From: Aestuariirhabdus haliotis
GTDB lineage: Bacteria > Pseudomonadota > Gammaproteobacteria > Pseudomonadales > Aestuariirhabdaceae
Assembly (NCBI RefSeq): GCF_023509475.1
Contig: NZ_JAKSDZ010000004.1
Location: forward strand, 124,001-188,000
Length of the DNA stretch: 64,000 nt
Reading direction: 5' to 3'
The translations under genes were made by a program, and so were the position numbers. The notes beneath the pieces were generated by a model. That model did not search any database and was not told the DNA's origin. It saw only the letters and a program-made list of their open reading frames with translations. Positions 1 to 8,003 of the stretch are shown here, piece after piece. Position 1 is the stretch's first letter. Every line of letters starts with the position of its first letter.

Positions 1-1
1 T

Positions 2-262
2 CTGGAAGACATCATTGCACGCATGACCGGCGATGCAGCCAAACGTTTTGGCTTTACCGATCGAGGTTTAATCAAGGACGGTCTGCACGCGGACATTTGC
101 GTGTTTGACTGGCACAAAATTCAGGATAACAGCTCTGCCAGCAACAGCACCGCCGCCCCCACCGGGATCGAGCAGGTGTATATCAACGGCGTCCCGGTTG
201 TGACCAACAGTACTCGGAAAAACGTTCCCTTGAGCGGTGAGTTTTTAGTCGCCAACCATTAA
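2..262 (+). CDS. N-acyl-D-amino-acid deacylase, C-terminal end (partial)
   Basis: Only the last 86 codons are here; the gene begins left of the window. The tail has the pattern that closes amidohydrolase-superfamily deacylases: an 'AAKRFGF-DRGLIKDGLHADI-VFD' segment, where the small beta domain resumes after the metal-binding barrel, then a 'GIEQVYINGVPVV' strand near the end. D-aminoacylases cleave N-acyl groups from D-amino acids. The catalytic His/Asp/Cys residues would lie upstream, so activity cannot be judged. A dihydroorotase-like or other cyclic amidohydrolase is the alternative. Reading is open from base 2 and stops at TAA 260-262. Confidence 0.72.
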   Translation: MEDIIARMTGDAAKRFGFTDRGLIKDGLHADICVFDWHKIQDNSSASNSTAAPTGIEQVYINGVPVVTNSTRKNVPLSGEFLVANH

Positions 263-325
263 GTTCGCGCCAAGAACTTCCGGCCCACCCGTAAAACCAT
301 TAAGGCATTACAGGGTAGTCAGGCA

Positions 326-787
326 TTACTTCTCTGAGTAATGACAAATAAATTGGAACAGCGGATACTGAGGGTCTTCATCAAAGTCGACCGCACACCG
401 GAACAGCTGGTATTGCCAGCGCAAATACACTCGTGAGCCGCTTTCCGTGACCTTAACCCCCGGCATGGTTTTCGCCTGTGCCAGCACATCGGCACGGGTA
501 AAATCATAGGGCGGCTTAAATTCAAAATCGATACTCCCGTAATGGCCATAATCATTTTGGGACGCGATAGCCACATAGCCCTGAGCATAACCACTGCGAT
601 CACGATACACCCTGCCACCGGTGATATCCGCCAATAAATTGGCCAGGGACACCGAACCAAAAGCGTCTATCTGAAGAGACTGCAAGGCATCTTTGGGGCT
701 GTTTATCCCCAATCCCTGGGTTGATTCCTTGGCATAGGTAACGGGTAAGAAGAGCAAAAACAACACTGCCATCAATCGTTTGTTCAT
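326..787 (-). CDS. exported protein of unknown function
   Basis: 153 residues. It starts with a clear Sec signal peptide (MNKR, then a run of L/V/F, cleavage probably after 'VTYA', about residue 19). The mature part is small, rich in Tyr/Phe and mixed alpha/beta by eye ('GSVSLANLLADITGGRVYRDRSG', then a Tyr/Gly-rich stretch), with one Cys near the end. No family recognised. It stands alone between the end of the deacylase gene and the permease gene, both nearby genes being separated by short AT-rich spacers. Probably periplasmic. Confidence 0.7.
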   Translation of the reverse strand: MNKRLMAVLFLLFLPVTYAKESTQGLGINSPKDALQSLQIDAFGSVSLANLLADITGGRVYRDRSGYAQGYVAIASQNDYGHYGSIDFEFKPPYDFTRADVLAQAKTMPGVKVTESGSRVYLRWQYQLFRCAVDFDEDPQYPLFQFICHYSEK

Positions 788-932
788 ATTTTCCTTATCC
801 TCAGGGCCATGACACTGGCCACTGAAACAGTGGTTAATTATTCCCTAAAGCAACCCCGAGACCTCACAACAAACTGCAAGCTCAATGCGCATGCGGCAAG
901 CTAATATGAAATAACCTCAATCATCCGAGACC

Positions 933-1844
933 TCAGAACAAATATTGATACAGGAAACCGGCGCTGATCGCCATTCCAATAATCACCAACAGAAAGGCCA
1001 TCACAAGTTGGGTGTTAAAGATCGATTTCAATAGAATCACTTCCGTCAAACTGGCTCCTGCACTGCCTATAATCAACGCCATTATCGCACCCAACCCCAT
1101 GCCCTTGGCAGCCAATGCAGCACTCAGGGGGATCACCGCTTCGGCTCGAATATAAAGCGGAATACCAATAACGGCGGCCACCGGAATCGCCAACGGATTG
1201 TCCCTGGTGGCAATGCTGGACAACAATTCGGTGGGCATAAAACCATAAATCATGGAGCCGATGGCAATACCGCCAATCAGGTAAGGCAGCACCTTTTTGA
1301 AGTCCTTCCAGGTGGAACGCCAGATTCGCAACCACTTGCTGACCACTGGAGCTTGCCCCTGACAGGACGCCCCACATCCCTTGGGGCCATCCTCTACACA
1401 GGCTTCGGCGCGGATGTGTTTTTCAAAGCCCATTTTTTCCAGGCCATACCCGGCCACAACGGAAATACCCATGGCGATAATGAAATAGGTCAGAGCAACT
1501 TCGATGCCGAAGGTAACCGCAAACAGTCCAATTATGATCGGGTTCAGCAATGGGCTGGCAAACAGAAATACCATCATGGCACCGAAGCCAGCCTTCGCCC
1601 TGATCAAGCCCTTCAAAAATGGAATGGTTGAACAGGAACAAAAGGGCGTAATAGAGCCCAATAGTCCGGCCACTACATAACCTTTACCGTTCTTGCTGCT
1701 CAGTATGGCTTGAATCTTCTGTGGCGGAATGTACTCCTGCAGCACCCCCACCAGATAGCTGATCAGCAGGAACAACAGCGTCAGCTCCACGGCCAGGAAA
1801 GCAAACATACCCAGCGTCTCTTGCACCATTTGATTCGTTATCAT
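933..1844 (-). CDS. YraQ/ArsP-type permease
   Basis: A polytopic inner-membrane protein of 303 residues. The conserved 'GSITPFCSCSTIPFLKG' box and the 'FLFASPLLNP' box mark the DUF318/YraQ permease family, which includes ArsP, an exporter of trivalent organoarsenicals. Two four- or five-helix halves flank a cytoplasmic loop with three Cys (around 'CVEDGPKGCGASC', residues 149-161), a possible metal or metalloid contact. I place the start at the ATG at 1844, which has AGGTGAG just upstream, not the GTG three codons earlier. It is divergent from an ArsR regulator, and the shared spacer holds two matching operators, so thiol-reactive metal or arsenical control is likely. Substrate is inferred. 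Confidence 0.85.
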   Translation of the reverse strand: MITNQMVQETLGMFAFLAVELTLLFLLISYLVGVLQEYIPPQKIQAILSSKNGKGYVVAGLLGSITPFCSCSTIPFLKGLIRAKAGFGAMMVFLFASPLLNPIIIGLFAVTFGIEVALTYFIIAMGISVVAGYGLEKMGFEKHIRAEACVEDGPKGCGASCQGQAPVVSKWLRIWRSTWKDFKKVLPYLIGGIAIGSMIYGFMPTELLSSIATRDNPLAIPVAAVIGIPLYIRAEAVIPLSAALAAKGMGLGAIMALIIGSAGASLTEVILLKSIFNTQLVMAFLLVIIGMAISAGFLYQYLF

Positions 1845-1860
1845 TACTCTCACCTAAATC

Positions 1861-1886
1861 TATATTTCCAGAATAATCGAAATATA
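1861..1886. promoter_or_regulatory. ArsR-type operator, copy 1
   Basis: A perfect dyad TATATTTC-N10-GAAATATA lies 16 bases upstream of the permease start. The same half-sites with the same 10-base spacer recur at 1910-1935. The length and AT-rich dyad fit winged-helix SmtB/ArsR operators. Protein binding is inferred from position between a regulator and its presumed target. Confidence 0.7.
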
Positions 1887-1909
1887 ATAACCAACACTTC
1901 TCCGGTCAA

Positions 1910-1935
1910 GATATTTCTAGTAATATCGAAATATA
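1910..1935. promoter_or_regulatory. ArsR-type operator, copy 2
   Basis: GATATTTC-N10-GAAATATA, identical to copy 1 except for the outermost base of the left arm. It ends 17 bases before the regulator ATG, so bound protein would cover the regulator promoter or leader (autorepression). The two copies are 49 bases apart, just under five helical turns, so dimers on them would face roughly the same side. Confidence 0.7.
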
Positions 1936-1952
1936 TTTTTTTGGAGACCGAG

Positions 1953-2273
1953 ATGAATATCGATCAGGCAGCCAAGGCACTGAAGGAATTAGGGCACCCT
2001 ACCCGCCTGGCGGTGTACAAGCGCTTGGCCAAAGCGGGCAGCGACGGCATCGCGGTGGGCGTGGTGCAGGATGAACTGGGCATTCCCGGCTCAACCCTGT
2101 CGCACCACCTGACCAGCCTGACGTCGGCCGGTCTGATTAACCAGCGTCGGGAGGGCCGAGTACTTTACTGCGTTGCCCAGTATGAACAGCTCAGCGCCTT
2201 GATGATGTTTTTACAGGAGGAATGCTGCGCCGATCAGCTCGATCCAGTACCTCCAATCAAGGCTAACCGCTGA
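1953..2273 (+). CDS. ArsR-family winged-helix repressor
   Basis: 106 residues, the usual ArsR/SmtB length. An N-terminal helix 'AAKALKELGHPTRLAVYKRL' is followed by a recognition-helix region 'ELGIPGSTLSHHLTSLTSAGLI' and the wing 'RREGRVLYC'. The usual ELCVCDL metal box of classic ArsR is absent; the Cys residues are in the wing ('LYCVAQ') and a Cys-Cys pair near the C terminus ('EECCADQ'), as in some organoarsenic- or thiol-sensing members. The ATG at 1953 follows TTGGAG at a good distance; an open frame extends upstream but runs through the operators and is not coding. Likely represses itself and the divergent permease. Confidence 0.9.
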   Translation: MNIDQAAKALKELGHPTRLAVYKRLAKAGSDGIAVGVVQDELGIPGSTLSHHLTSLTSAGLINQRREGRVLYCVAQYEQLSALMMFLQEECCADQLDPVPPIKANR

Positions 2274-2274
2274 T

Positions 2275-2769
2275 CTAACCACGGATGTTTATCCCAGCCA
2301 GTTCCGCCATGACCTTGTCGGTCATGCTGAACAACTCCCATTCCGTTTCCGGCCGTGCACCCAATGAGCGATAAAACCCCTTAGCCTTTTCGTTCGCAGC
2401 CAGTACATCCCAGCGTATTTTCTTGCCTCCCTCATGGGCACATTCCCTCGCCAGCCTGCGCATCAAAGCCCTACCCACCCCTTTCGAACGATAGGCATCC
2501 ACCACATACAATTCTTTTAGCTGAATCCAGGGCGTCAAATCATAAGTAAAGGGGATGTGGTAATAGACCAGCATACCCGCCAGCTGATCATCGGCCTGCG
2601 CCACCAGCACAGAGAATTCTTGTCGATCAAAGAGCCGTTGCTGCAACTCGGGGCCGGTGACGGCAAACTGTTCGAGGTAGCCTTCAAACTCGGCCAGCTG
2701 CCGCATTAATTGCAACAGCCGGGCGTTATCTACAGGCTGGGCATAACGAATTTGCAGCTGATTTGCCAT
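2275..2769 (-). CDS. GNAT-family N-acetyltransferase
   Basis: 164 residues covering a single GNAT fold. The acetyl-CoA pyrophosphate loop is 'YRSKGVGRALMRRLA' (RxxGxG/A type), preceded by the beta4 strand 'LKELYVVDAY' and followed by 'AANEKAKGFYRSLGA', the usual helix-4/strand-5 segment. The acceptor substrate cannot be read from sequence; the early 'QLAEFEGY' stretch resembles diamine/amino-acid acetyltransferases. Its ATG overlaps the TAA of the upstream rhodanese gene (TAATG), so the two are co-translated. It ends one base from the convergent arsR stop. Confidence 0.88.
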   Translation of the reverse strand: MANQLQIRYAQPVDNARLLQLMRQLAEFEGYLEQFAVTGPELQQRLFDRQEFSVLVAQADDQLAGMLVYYHIPFTYDLTPWIQLKELYVVDAYRSKGVGRALMRRLARECAHEGGKKIRWDVLAANEKAKGFYRSLGARPETEWELFSMTDKVMAELAGINIRG

Positions 2770-3173
2770 TAATCCATCGCCCCGGTTTTAAGAGTAAAGC
2801 CCTCATCCAGCCAGCCCGTTACGCCGCCGATCATTTTCTTTACCGGGCGACCCAGTTTGGCCAGCTTGATGGCGGCTTTTTCGGTGCCATTGCAATGGGG
2901 GCCGGCACAATACACGACAAACAGCGTATCGGCTGGGTAGACCTGCAAAGCGGCCTCGTTAATGCGTGCGTGCAGCAGGTTCACGGCCCCCTCAATATGG
3001 CCTTGGGCGTAGGCCTGCTCTCCGCGCACATCGAGCAGAACAAAGTCCTGGCGTTGGTTACTGAGGGCGTGGTGAACATCCCAGCAATCGGTTTCGAAAC
3101 GAAGCAACGCCTGAAAATGGTTCAGGGCATCAACGCTGGTCGCGGCGGCAACTCGGGATACGGCTGAGGACAT
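2769..3173 (-). CDS. rhodanese-domain protein
   Basis: 134 residues, a single rhodanese domain. Visible are 'DFVLLDVRGEQAYAQGHIEGAVNL' (CH2A region) and the active-site loop 'VVYCAGPHCNGTEKAA', with Cys as the presumed persulfide carrier, then 'GGVTGWLDEGF'. The loop is longer than the six residues of classic rhodanese. I place the start at the ATG at 3173, which has AAGGAGAG upstream; a start eight codons earlier lacks this. It is translationally coupled to the GNAT gene and divergent from a GlxA/FtrA-type regulator, which may control it. Sulfur donor and acceptor unknown. Confidence 0.88.
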   Translation of the reverse strand: MSSAVSRVAAATSVDALNHFQALLRFETDCWDVHHALSNQRQDFVLLDVRGEQAYAQGHIEGAVNLLHARINEAALQVYPADTLFVVYCAGPHCNGTEKAAIKLAKLGRPVKKMIGGVTGWLDEGFTLKTGAMD

Positions 3174-3352
3174 AACTCTCTCCTTATTGATAATCAAGAA
3201 GCACCATTATCCTCAGCCGTCAGCGATCCCTCTATTGGCTTGAAAGACACTATTAGATAAGATCAGGCCAAACAACTAATCAAGATCAAGACAGCATCCA
3301 TACAATTTTCTATCGCTGTCAGAGACTTAACCAGCACTTCAGGAACCGTTTT

Positions 3353-4315
3353 TTGCTTATGCACCGAGTCGCCATTCTTAGCTACAACCATTGCGCCCTG
3401 TTTGAACTGGGCTGCGCCGTAGAGCTCTTTGGTCTGCCTCGGCCAGAGTTCGATCACTGGTATGACACCGAGGTTGTTACCTTTGATGCCGGATTGCTGG
3501 AGGCGACTGGCGGGATACAACTGGGTGCCAGGCAGATCACGACCCTGAATGAATTTGACAGCCTGGTGGTGCCCAGCTGGCCGACCGAGACGCCGTCGGT
3601 AAGCGATTCACTGGCAACCGAGTTGCTGGATTTTTACCGCGCAGGAAAACGCATTCTGTCCTTTTGCTCGGGTGCATTTTTACTGGCCGAGCTGGGAATT
3701 CTGTCCGCCGGCAAAGCAACCACCCATTGGCGCTATGCCGAACGATTCAAGCAGCGTTACCCACACATCGACTATGTCGAAGACGTTCTCTATCTGTATG
3801 ACGGAAGAGTGGGCTGCTCGGCGGGCAGCGCCGCCGGGATCGATCTCGGCATCGAAGTCATTCGTGGCGATCATGGATACCAGATTGCCAATCAGGTTGC
3901 CCGCCGACTGGTGATGTCAGCGCACCGCAGTGGTGGGCAATCGCAATTTGTCGAGACGCCCATGCTTGAGGTGCCGAACCAGTTTGCCGGCGCTCTGGAC
4001 TGGGCGATCGAACATCTCTCGCAACCGTTTAGCATTGATAAGCTGGCCTCGATCGCCAATATGTCGCGTCGTACCTTCGATCGTAAATTCCGCAACAGCT
4101 TTAATCTGTCGGCCAACGACTGGTTGATCAATCAGCGGATCGACAAGGTGAAAGCTCAGTTGGAAAATCAGCAGGGCAGTATCGAACAGGCTTCGGAGCG
4201 TGCTGGCTTCGAAAGCTCAGTAACCATGCGACATCATTTCAGAAAGCGAGTGGGTGTCACCCCACTGCAATACCGGCAACAGTTTTGTGGCACCCTATCG
4301 GTTGATGCCAATTGA
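3353..4315 (+). CDS. GlxA/FtrA-type regulator (DJ-1/PfpI + AraC helix-turn-helix)
   Basis: 320 residues. Residues 1-190 form a DJ-1/PfpI-like amidotransferase fold with the nucleophile-elbow region 'RILSFCSGAFLLAELGIL', here a ligand-sensing domain. Residues about 215-310 are a tandem AraC helix-turn-helix ('FSIDKLASIANMSRRTFDRKF' and 'IEQASERAGFESSVTMRHHF', ending 'GVTPLQYRQQF'). AGGAA lies seven bases before the TTG at 3353, but an ATG two codons on (3359) is possible; the choice changes only two residues. Divergent from rhodanese-GNAT, an arrangement I recognise for FtrA-like regulators, so it probably activates that pair. Ligand unknown. Confidence 0.85.
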   Translation: MLMHRVAILSYNHCALFELGCAVELFGLPRPEFDHWYDTEVVTFDAGLLEATGGIQLGARQITTLNEFDSLVVPSWPTETPSVSDSLATELLDFYRAGKRILSFCSGAFLLAELGILSAGKATTHWRYAERFKQRYPHIDYVEDVLYLYDGRVGCSAGSAAGIDLGIEVIRGDHGYQIANQVARRLVMSAHRSGGQSQFVETPMLEVPNQFAGALDWAIEHLSQPFSIDKLASIANMSRRTFDRKFRNSFNLSANDWLINQRIDKVKAQLENQQGSIEQASERAGFESSVTMRHHFRKRVGVTPLQYRQQFCGTLSVDAN

Positions 4316-4341
4316 AAAGTGCTCGCGAGACTGGTTTGCAA

Positions 4342-6927
4342 TCAAGCGCCTTTAATATGCCGTTTGGTGCGTGTTGTTGCTTCGGCCTGCAAGGGATCAT
4401 CGGGCCAGTAATGTTTGGGGTAACGACCTTTCATCTCTTTTTTGACTTCGCTGTAACTGCCGCGCCAGAAACCTTCCAGATCCTGGGTCACCTGCACCGG
4501 GCGCCTGGCAGGGGATAACAAACTCAGTGTCAGGGGCTGTTGACCATTAGCTATCGCGGGGTGCTCCGCACAACCGAACATCTCTTGCAGGCGCACCGCC
4601 AAAACCGGCGCCAGGGGGTCGCTATAATCGATGCGATGCTGGGATCCGGTGGCGACTCGCCACCGTTCGGGTGCCAACGTCTGCATTCTCTGCTGGGTCT
4701 GCCAATCGAGCTGAGCGAGTAATACCTGGCACAGATCCAGCGATTTCAATTGCTCGAGCCGGGTCTGGCGGTCGAGAAAAGGCTGCAACCAAGATTCCAG
4801 GTTTTCCAGTAACCAGGCATCATCCAGTTCTGGAATCGTCGGTTCGAAACGCGCGGCAAAACAGATTCTTGCTTGCAGAGCTTTGCCAGCATCGTTCCAG
4901 GGCAATGCCGACAGCCCGGCCTCACGAATTCCCTGCAACAACGCCTGCTGAATGGCTTGCGGATCCGGATTTTGTTGGCGAGACTTGCGCAGAATCAAAG
5001 CCCCAAGCTGCTCACGCCCTTCGGCCACCACCTGCGCTTGACGCTTGTCCCAATAGACGTCGCTACTGATCACAAGCTGTTCGGCAAACTGATCTCGTAA
5101 TCTCTCTTGCTCTACCTCGCAGGCCAGAAAAATACGAACATCACTCGTATTTTTGATGCCTCCCAGCTCAGCCACCACCAACCAGGGCACGGTGGCCATG
5201 GCGTCATCAAGCGCCATTGAGGCGCCCTTACCATTGGCCAACCGATACCGACCCGGCTCATGCCCTCGCTGCTGGGCAATGCGGTCCGGGTAAGCCCAGG
5301 CCAGCAGTTGGGCAATTTGTCCGGAATCAAAACCACAGGGTTTGACCTTGAACTGGCGTTGCCACTGTTTGGACAGCTGCTTGGCTCGCTGCAACGAACC
5401 CTTGCGTACCTTGACTCGCCCCGGCGGGCGCTCTCCCTCCATCACCCCGAGACGCAGCATAATGTCCGCATCGCGATGTTGAGGCTCCATAATTAACAGA
5501 TCGCGCTCGCTTAACAGGCCGGCCAACTGGCAGGCGGCATACCCCAACGAGTTTTCGTTGGCACGGATCAGCATATGAGCCAATCGCGGGTGCATGGCCA
5601 ACCCAGACATGGCCTGGCCATGGTCGGTTATTTGCCAGATGTCTCCCGCTTTGTGCAACGCTTGCAAGTCGATCAGCAGATCACAAGCCGCCCTGAAGTG
5701 TACTGGTGGCGGCGCATCGAGCCACAGGTATTCGGCCGTATCGAGATCCCCCCACGCGGCCAATTCCAACACCAGGGAGCTGAGATCCGCTTCCAGAATT
5801 TCTGGCTTGGCAAAGGCTTCCAATTGCAGGTTTTCACTCCACAAGCGGTAGCAGATACCGGCTTCCATACGACCGGCACGTCCGGCACGTTGCTCGGCGG
5901 ATGCGGCGGAAATACGCTGGGTTGCCAGACGCGTCATACCCGAGACGGGGTCGAAACAGGGGCGCCGTACCAGGCCGCTATCAATCACCACCCGCACCCC
6001 TTCTATGGTCAGGCTGGTTTCTGCAATGGGTGTCGCGAGCACCAGACGGCGCTCACCAGGTAAGGAAGGCTCTATAGCGCGCTGCTGCTGCTCAAAGGCT
6101 AACTCACCATACAAAGGGCAAATACTGATATCCGCTAGAGATCGCTCTTCCAGCAACGATTGCAGGCGTTTTATTTCCCCTCCACCGGGTAAGAACAGCA
6201 ACAGATCTCCTTGTTCCTCAGCCACCACCCGCTGAACCAGATCCGCCAGAGCGCGATACCACTGAGCCCCATTGCGGGACAGGGAGCCAATGTCCCGGTG
6301 GTGCAGATCAACCGGAAAAGCCCGCCCACTGCTGGTCAGTAAGAGGGAGTTTTGCAAGCGCTCGTTGATCCGTCCTCCATCCAGAGTCGCGGACATCACC
6401 ACCAGCTTCAACGGTATCTGATCACGATAGAGCTGCTGTGCCTGCTGGCAGAGCGCCAAACCAAGATCGGCCTGCAACGATCGTTCATGGTATTCATCAA
6501 ACAGCACGACGCCATAATCAGCCAGCTCGGGATCGTTCTGCAATAAGCGCGTCAACACGCCTTCGGTCACCACCTCTATTCGCGTATTCGGGCCGATGCG
6601 CCGCTCCAGTGAGATTCGATAACCCACCGTATCCCCTACCGCTTCTCCTAATAAGGAAGCCATTCGTGCGGCGGCGGCGCGAGCCGCCAGACGCCTAGGT
6701 TCCAACATCAGGATTTTTTGGCCCTTTAACCAGGGAGCGGCCAGCAGTTCCAACGGCACGGCCGTTGTTTTACCGGCGCCGGGCGGGGCCTGTAAGACCA
6801 GGTTATCCCGCAGGCCGAGCTCTTCGCTCAGACGCGGAAGAAGCTCGGCAATGGGCAACTGACGGATTGATTCGGGCAGCAAAGGGTCACCATGGGTGGT
6901 CAGGCTAACAAGCTGGGAGTTTATCAA
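4342..6927 (-). CDS. hrpB: ATP-dependent helicase HrpB
   Basis: 861 residues, a DEAH/RHA-type helicase. Walker A 'APPGAGKTT' lies at 47-55 and the DExH box 'DEYHERS' at 144-150, followed by 'VVMSATLD' and motif VI 'QRAGRAGR'. The C terminus has the HrpB-specific 'GFWRGSYSEVKKEM-GRYPKH-WPDDP' signature, separating it from HrpA. The role of HrpB in bacteria is poorly defined; RNA remodelling is assumed. The first possible start is a TTG at 6925-6927 with no strong ribosome-binding site, so the exact N terminus is uncertain; 'LPIAELLPRL' near residue 24 is where relatives begin to align. Its 3' end nearly touches the convergent regulator gene. Confidence 0.93.
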   Translation of the reverse strand: MINSQLVSLTTHGDPLLPESIRQLPIAELLPRLSEELGLRDNLVLQAPPGAGKTTAVPLELLAAPWLKGQKILMLEPRRLAARAAAARMASLLGEAVGDTVGYRISLERRIGPNTRIEVVTEGVLTRLLQNDPELADYGVVLFDEYHERSLQADLGLALCQQAQQLYRDQIPLKLVVMSATLDGGRINERLQNSLLLTSSGRAFPVDLHHRDIGSLSRNGAQWYRALADLVQRVVAEEQGDLLLFLPGGGEIKRLQSLLEERSLADISICPLYGELAFEQQQRAIEPSLPGERRLVLATPIAETSLTIEGVRVVIDSGLVRRPCFDPVSGMTRLATQRISAASAEQRAGRAGRMEAGICYRLWSENLQLEAFAKPEILEADLSSLVLELAAWGDLDTAEYLWLDAPPPVHFRAACDLLIDLQALHKAGDIWQITDHGQAMSGLAMHPRLAHMLIRANENSLGYAACQLAGLLSERDLLIMEPQHRDADIMLRLGVMEGERPPGRVKVRKGSLQRAKQLSKQWQRQFKVKPCGFDSGQIAQLLAWAYPDRIAQQRGHEPGRYRLANGKGASMALDDAMATVPWLVVAELGGIKNTSDVRIFLACEVEQERLRDQFAEQLVISSDVYWDKRQAQVVAEGREQLGALILRKSRQQNPDPQAIQQALLQGIREAGLSALPWNDAGKALQARICFAARFEPTIPELDDAWLLENLESWLQPFLDRQTRLEQLKSLDLCQVLLAQLDWQTQQRMQTLAPERWRVATGSQHRIDYSDPLAPVLAVRLQEMFGCAEHPAIANGQQPLTLSLLSPARRPVQVTQDLEGFWRGSYSEVKKEMKGRYPKHYWPDDPLQAEATTRTKRHIKGA

Positions 6928-7117
6928 TAAAAGCCGGCTTAAGCGGAAAGGAAGTTTACACCAATCGCTTGTCGTACCTTTTCCGACTTACAGTTTCTAT
7001 ACTCTGATGATCAAACAGCGGCCGTCGAATCTTTTACCGCATTCGACACTCTTGTTGATATTTGTCATATCGGCCGCCTGTTTTACCGTAAAAGAAAAGC
7101 AAGGCGCCCAAGCTTTG

Positions 7118-7131
7118 TTGAGTTATGTCAA
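7118..7131 (+). promoter_or_regulatory. FNR/Anr-type box upstream of ompW
   Basis: TTGAG-TTAT-GTCAA has the perfect TTGA-N6-TCAA core of FNR/Anr sites (consensus TTGAT-N4-ATCAA). Its centre, 7124.5, is about 41 bases from the start point predicted by the -10 at 7153, the exact placement of class II FNR activation. CRP is less likely because the TGTGA core is missing. Confidence 0.7.
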
Positions 7132-7152
7132 TACGAGCACCATTAGGCTGGG

Positions 7153-7160
7153 TATAGAAT
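7153..7160 (+). promoter_or_regulatory. ompW -10 element
   Basis: TATAGAAT, about 50 bases before the ompW ATG, with no good -35 hexamer at the proper distance. A -10 without a -35 is expected where an activator sits at -41.5, as the FNR-type box does here. Confidence 0.55.
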
Positions 7161-7209
7161 TCGGCCCATAACACAGAGCTAATAGATATCAACACACGGG
7201 GAATTCACT

Positions 7210-7926
7210 ATGAAAAAATTGACTCTTTTGGCCGCGATTATCGCAGCCAGTACCGCGCTGTCTGGCCAGGCGATGGCCCGTGAAGCGGGTGATATTATTT
7301 TCCGCGCGGGTGCGGCTACCGTTGACCCCACCGGGGTTGATAGCGATGAGTTGACCCTGAATGGAACCACCTTGGCCAACACGGAAGTCAGCAGTATCGA
7401 CAGCAATACCCAGTTGGGCCTGACACTGACCTGGATGATTACCGACAAGGTTGGTCTCGACCTGCTGGCCGCTACCCCTTTCGAGCATGATATCAAAGCT
7501 CAGGGTCTCGAAGGACTCGGCATCAACAAGGTGGGTAGCACCAAGCATTTGCCGCCGACTCTGTCGGTTCAGTATCACCCCATGGGCGGTACCGATTCCA
7601 AATTCCAACCTTTCTTCGGCCTGGGCCTGAACTACACCACCTTCTTCGATGAAGATGCCAGCAGCCAACTGGAAAGTGGGCTTAATGGCGTTACCGGTGT
7701 AAACGAGAAGTACGATCTGGATCTGGACGATTCCTGGGGCATGGCGTTCCAGGCCGGCGCCGATTACTTTATTACGGACAACATTGCACTCAATGCTACC
7801 GTCTGGAAGATCAATATCGAAACCGACGCTACCTTTAAAGGCAAAACATCAGGCACTAAAGTCAAAGCCAAGGATGTGGATATCAATCCCTGGGTCTATA
7901 TGGTCGGTATCGGTTACAAGTTCTAA
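7210..7926 (+). CDS. ompW: OmpW-family outer-membrane protein
   Basis: 238 residues. It begins with a signal peptide (MKKLTLLAAIIAA..., cleavage after 'GQAMA', about residue 23). The mature protein has alternating amphipathic strands, the OmpW landmarks 'LGLTLTWMITDKVGLDLLAATPFEHDI' and 'GSTKHLPPTLSVQYHP', and ends in an aromatic residue ('IGYKF'), the Bam recognition signal. OmpW forms a small eight-stranded barrel that passes hydrophobic molecules. Monocistronic: its own promoter with an FNR-type box lies upstream and a strong terminator downstream. Anaerobic or microaerobic induction is inferred from that box. Confidence 0.95.
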   Translation: MKKLTLLAAIIAASTALSGQAMAREAGDIIFRAGAATVDPTGVDSDELTLNGTTLANTEVSSIDSNTQLGLTLTWMITDKVGLDLLAATPFEHDIKAQGLEGLGINKVGSTKHLPPTLSVQYHPMGGTDSKFQPFFGLGLNYTTFFDEDASSQLESGLNGVTGVNEKYDLDLDDSWGMAFQAGADYFITDNIALNATVWKINIETDATFKGKTSGTKVKAKDVDINPWVYMVGIGYKF

Positions 7927-7948
7927 TCGACTCGACTCCTGAGGTAGC

Positions 7949-7975
7949 AAAACGCCGGCATCTGCCGGCGTTTTT
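7949..7975 (+). terminator. intrinsic terminator after ompW
   Basis: A nine-pair GC-rich stem AACGCCGGC / GCCGGCGTT with a four-base loop is followed by TTT, 23 bases after the ompW stop. The A-run on the other side may let it serve the convergent gene at 8004 as well. Confidence 0.9.
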
Positions 7976-8003
7976 GTGAATAGATGCTATCGACCATTTT
8001 CAG

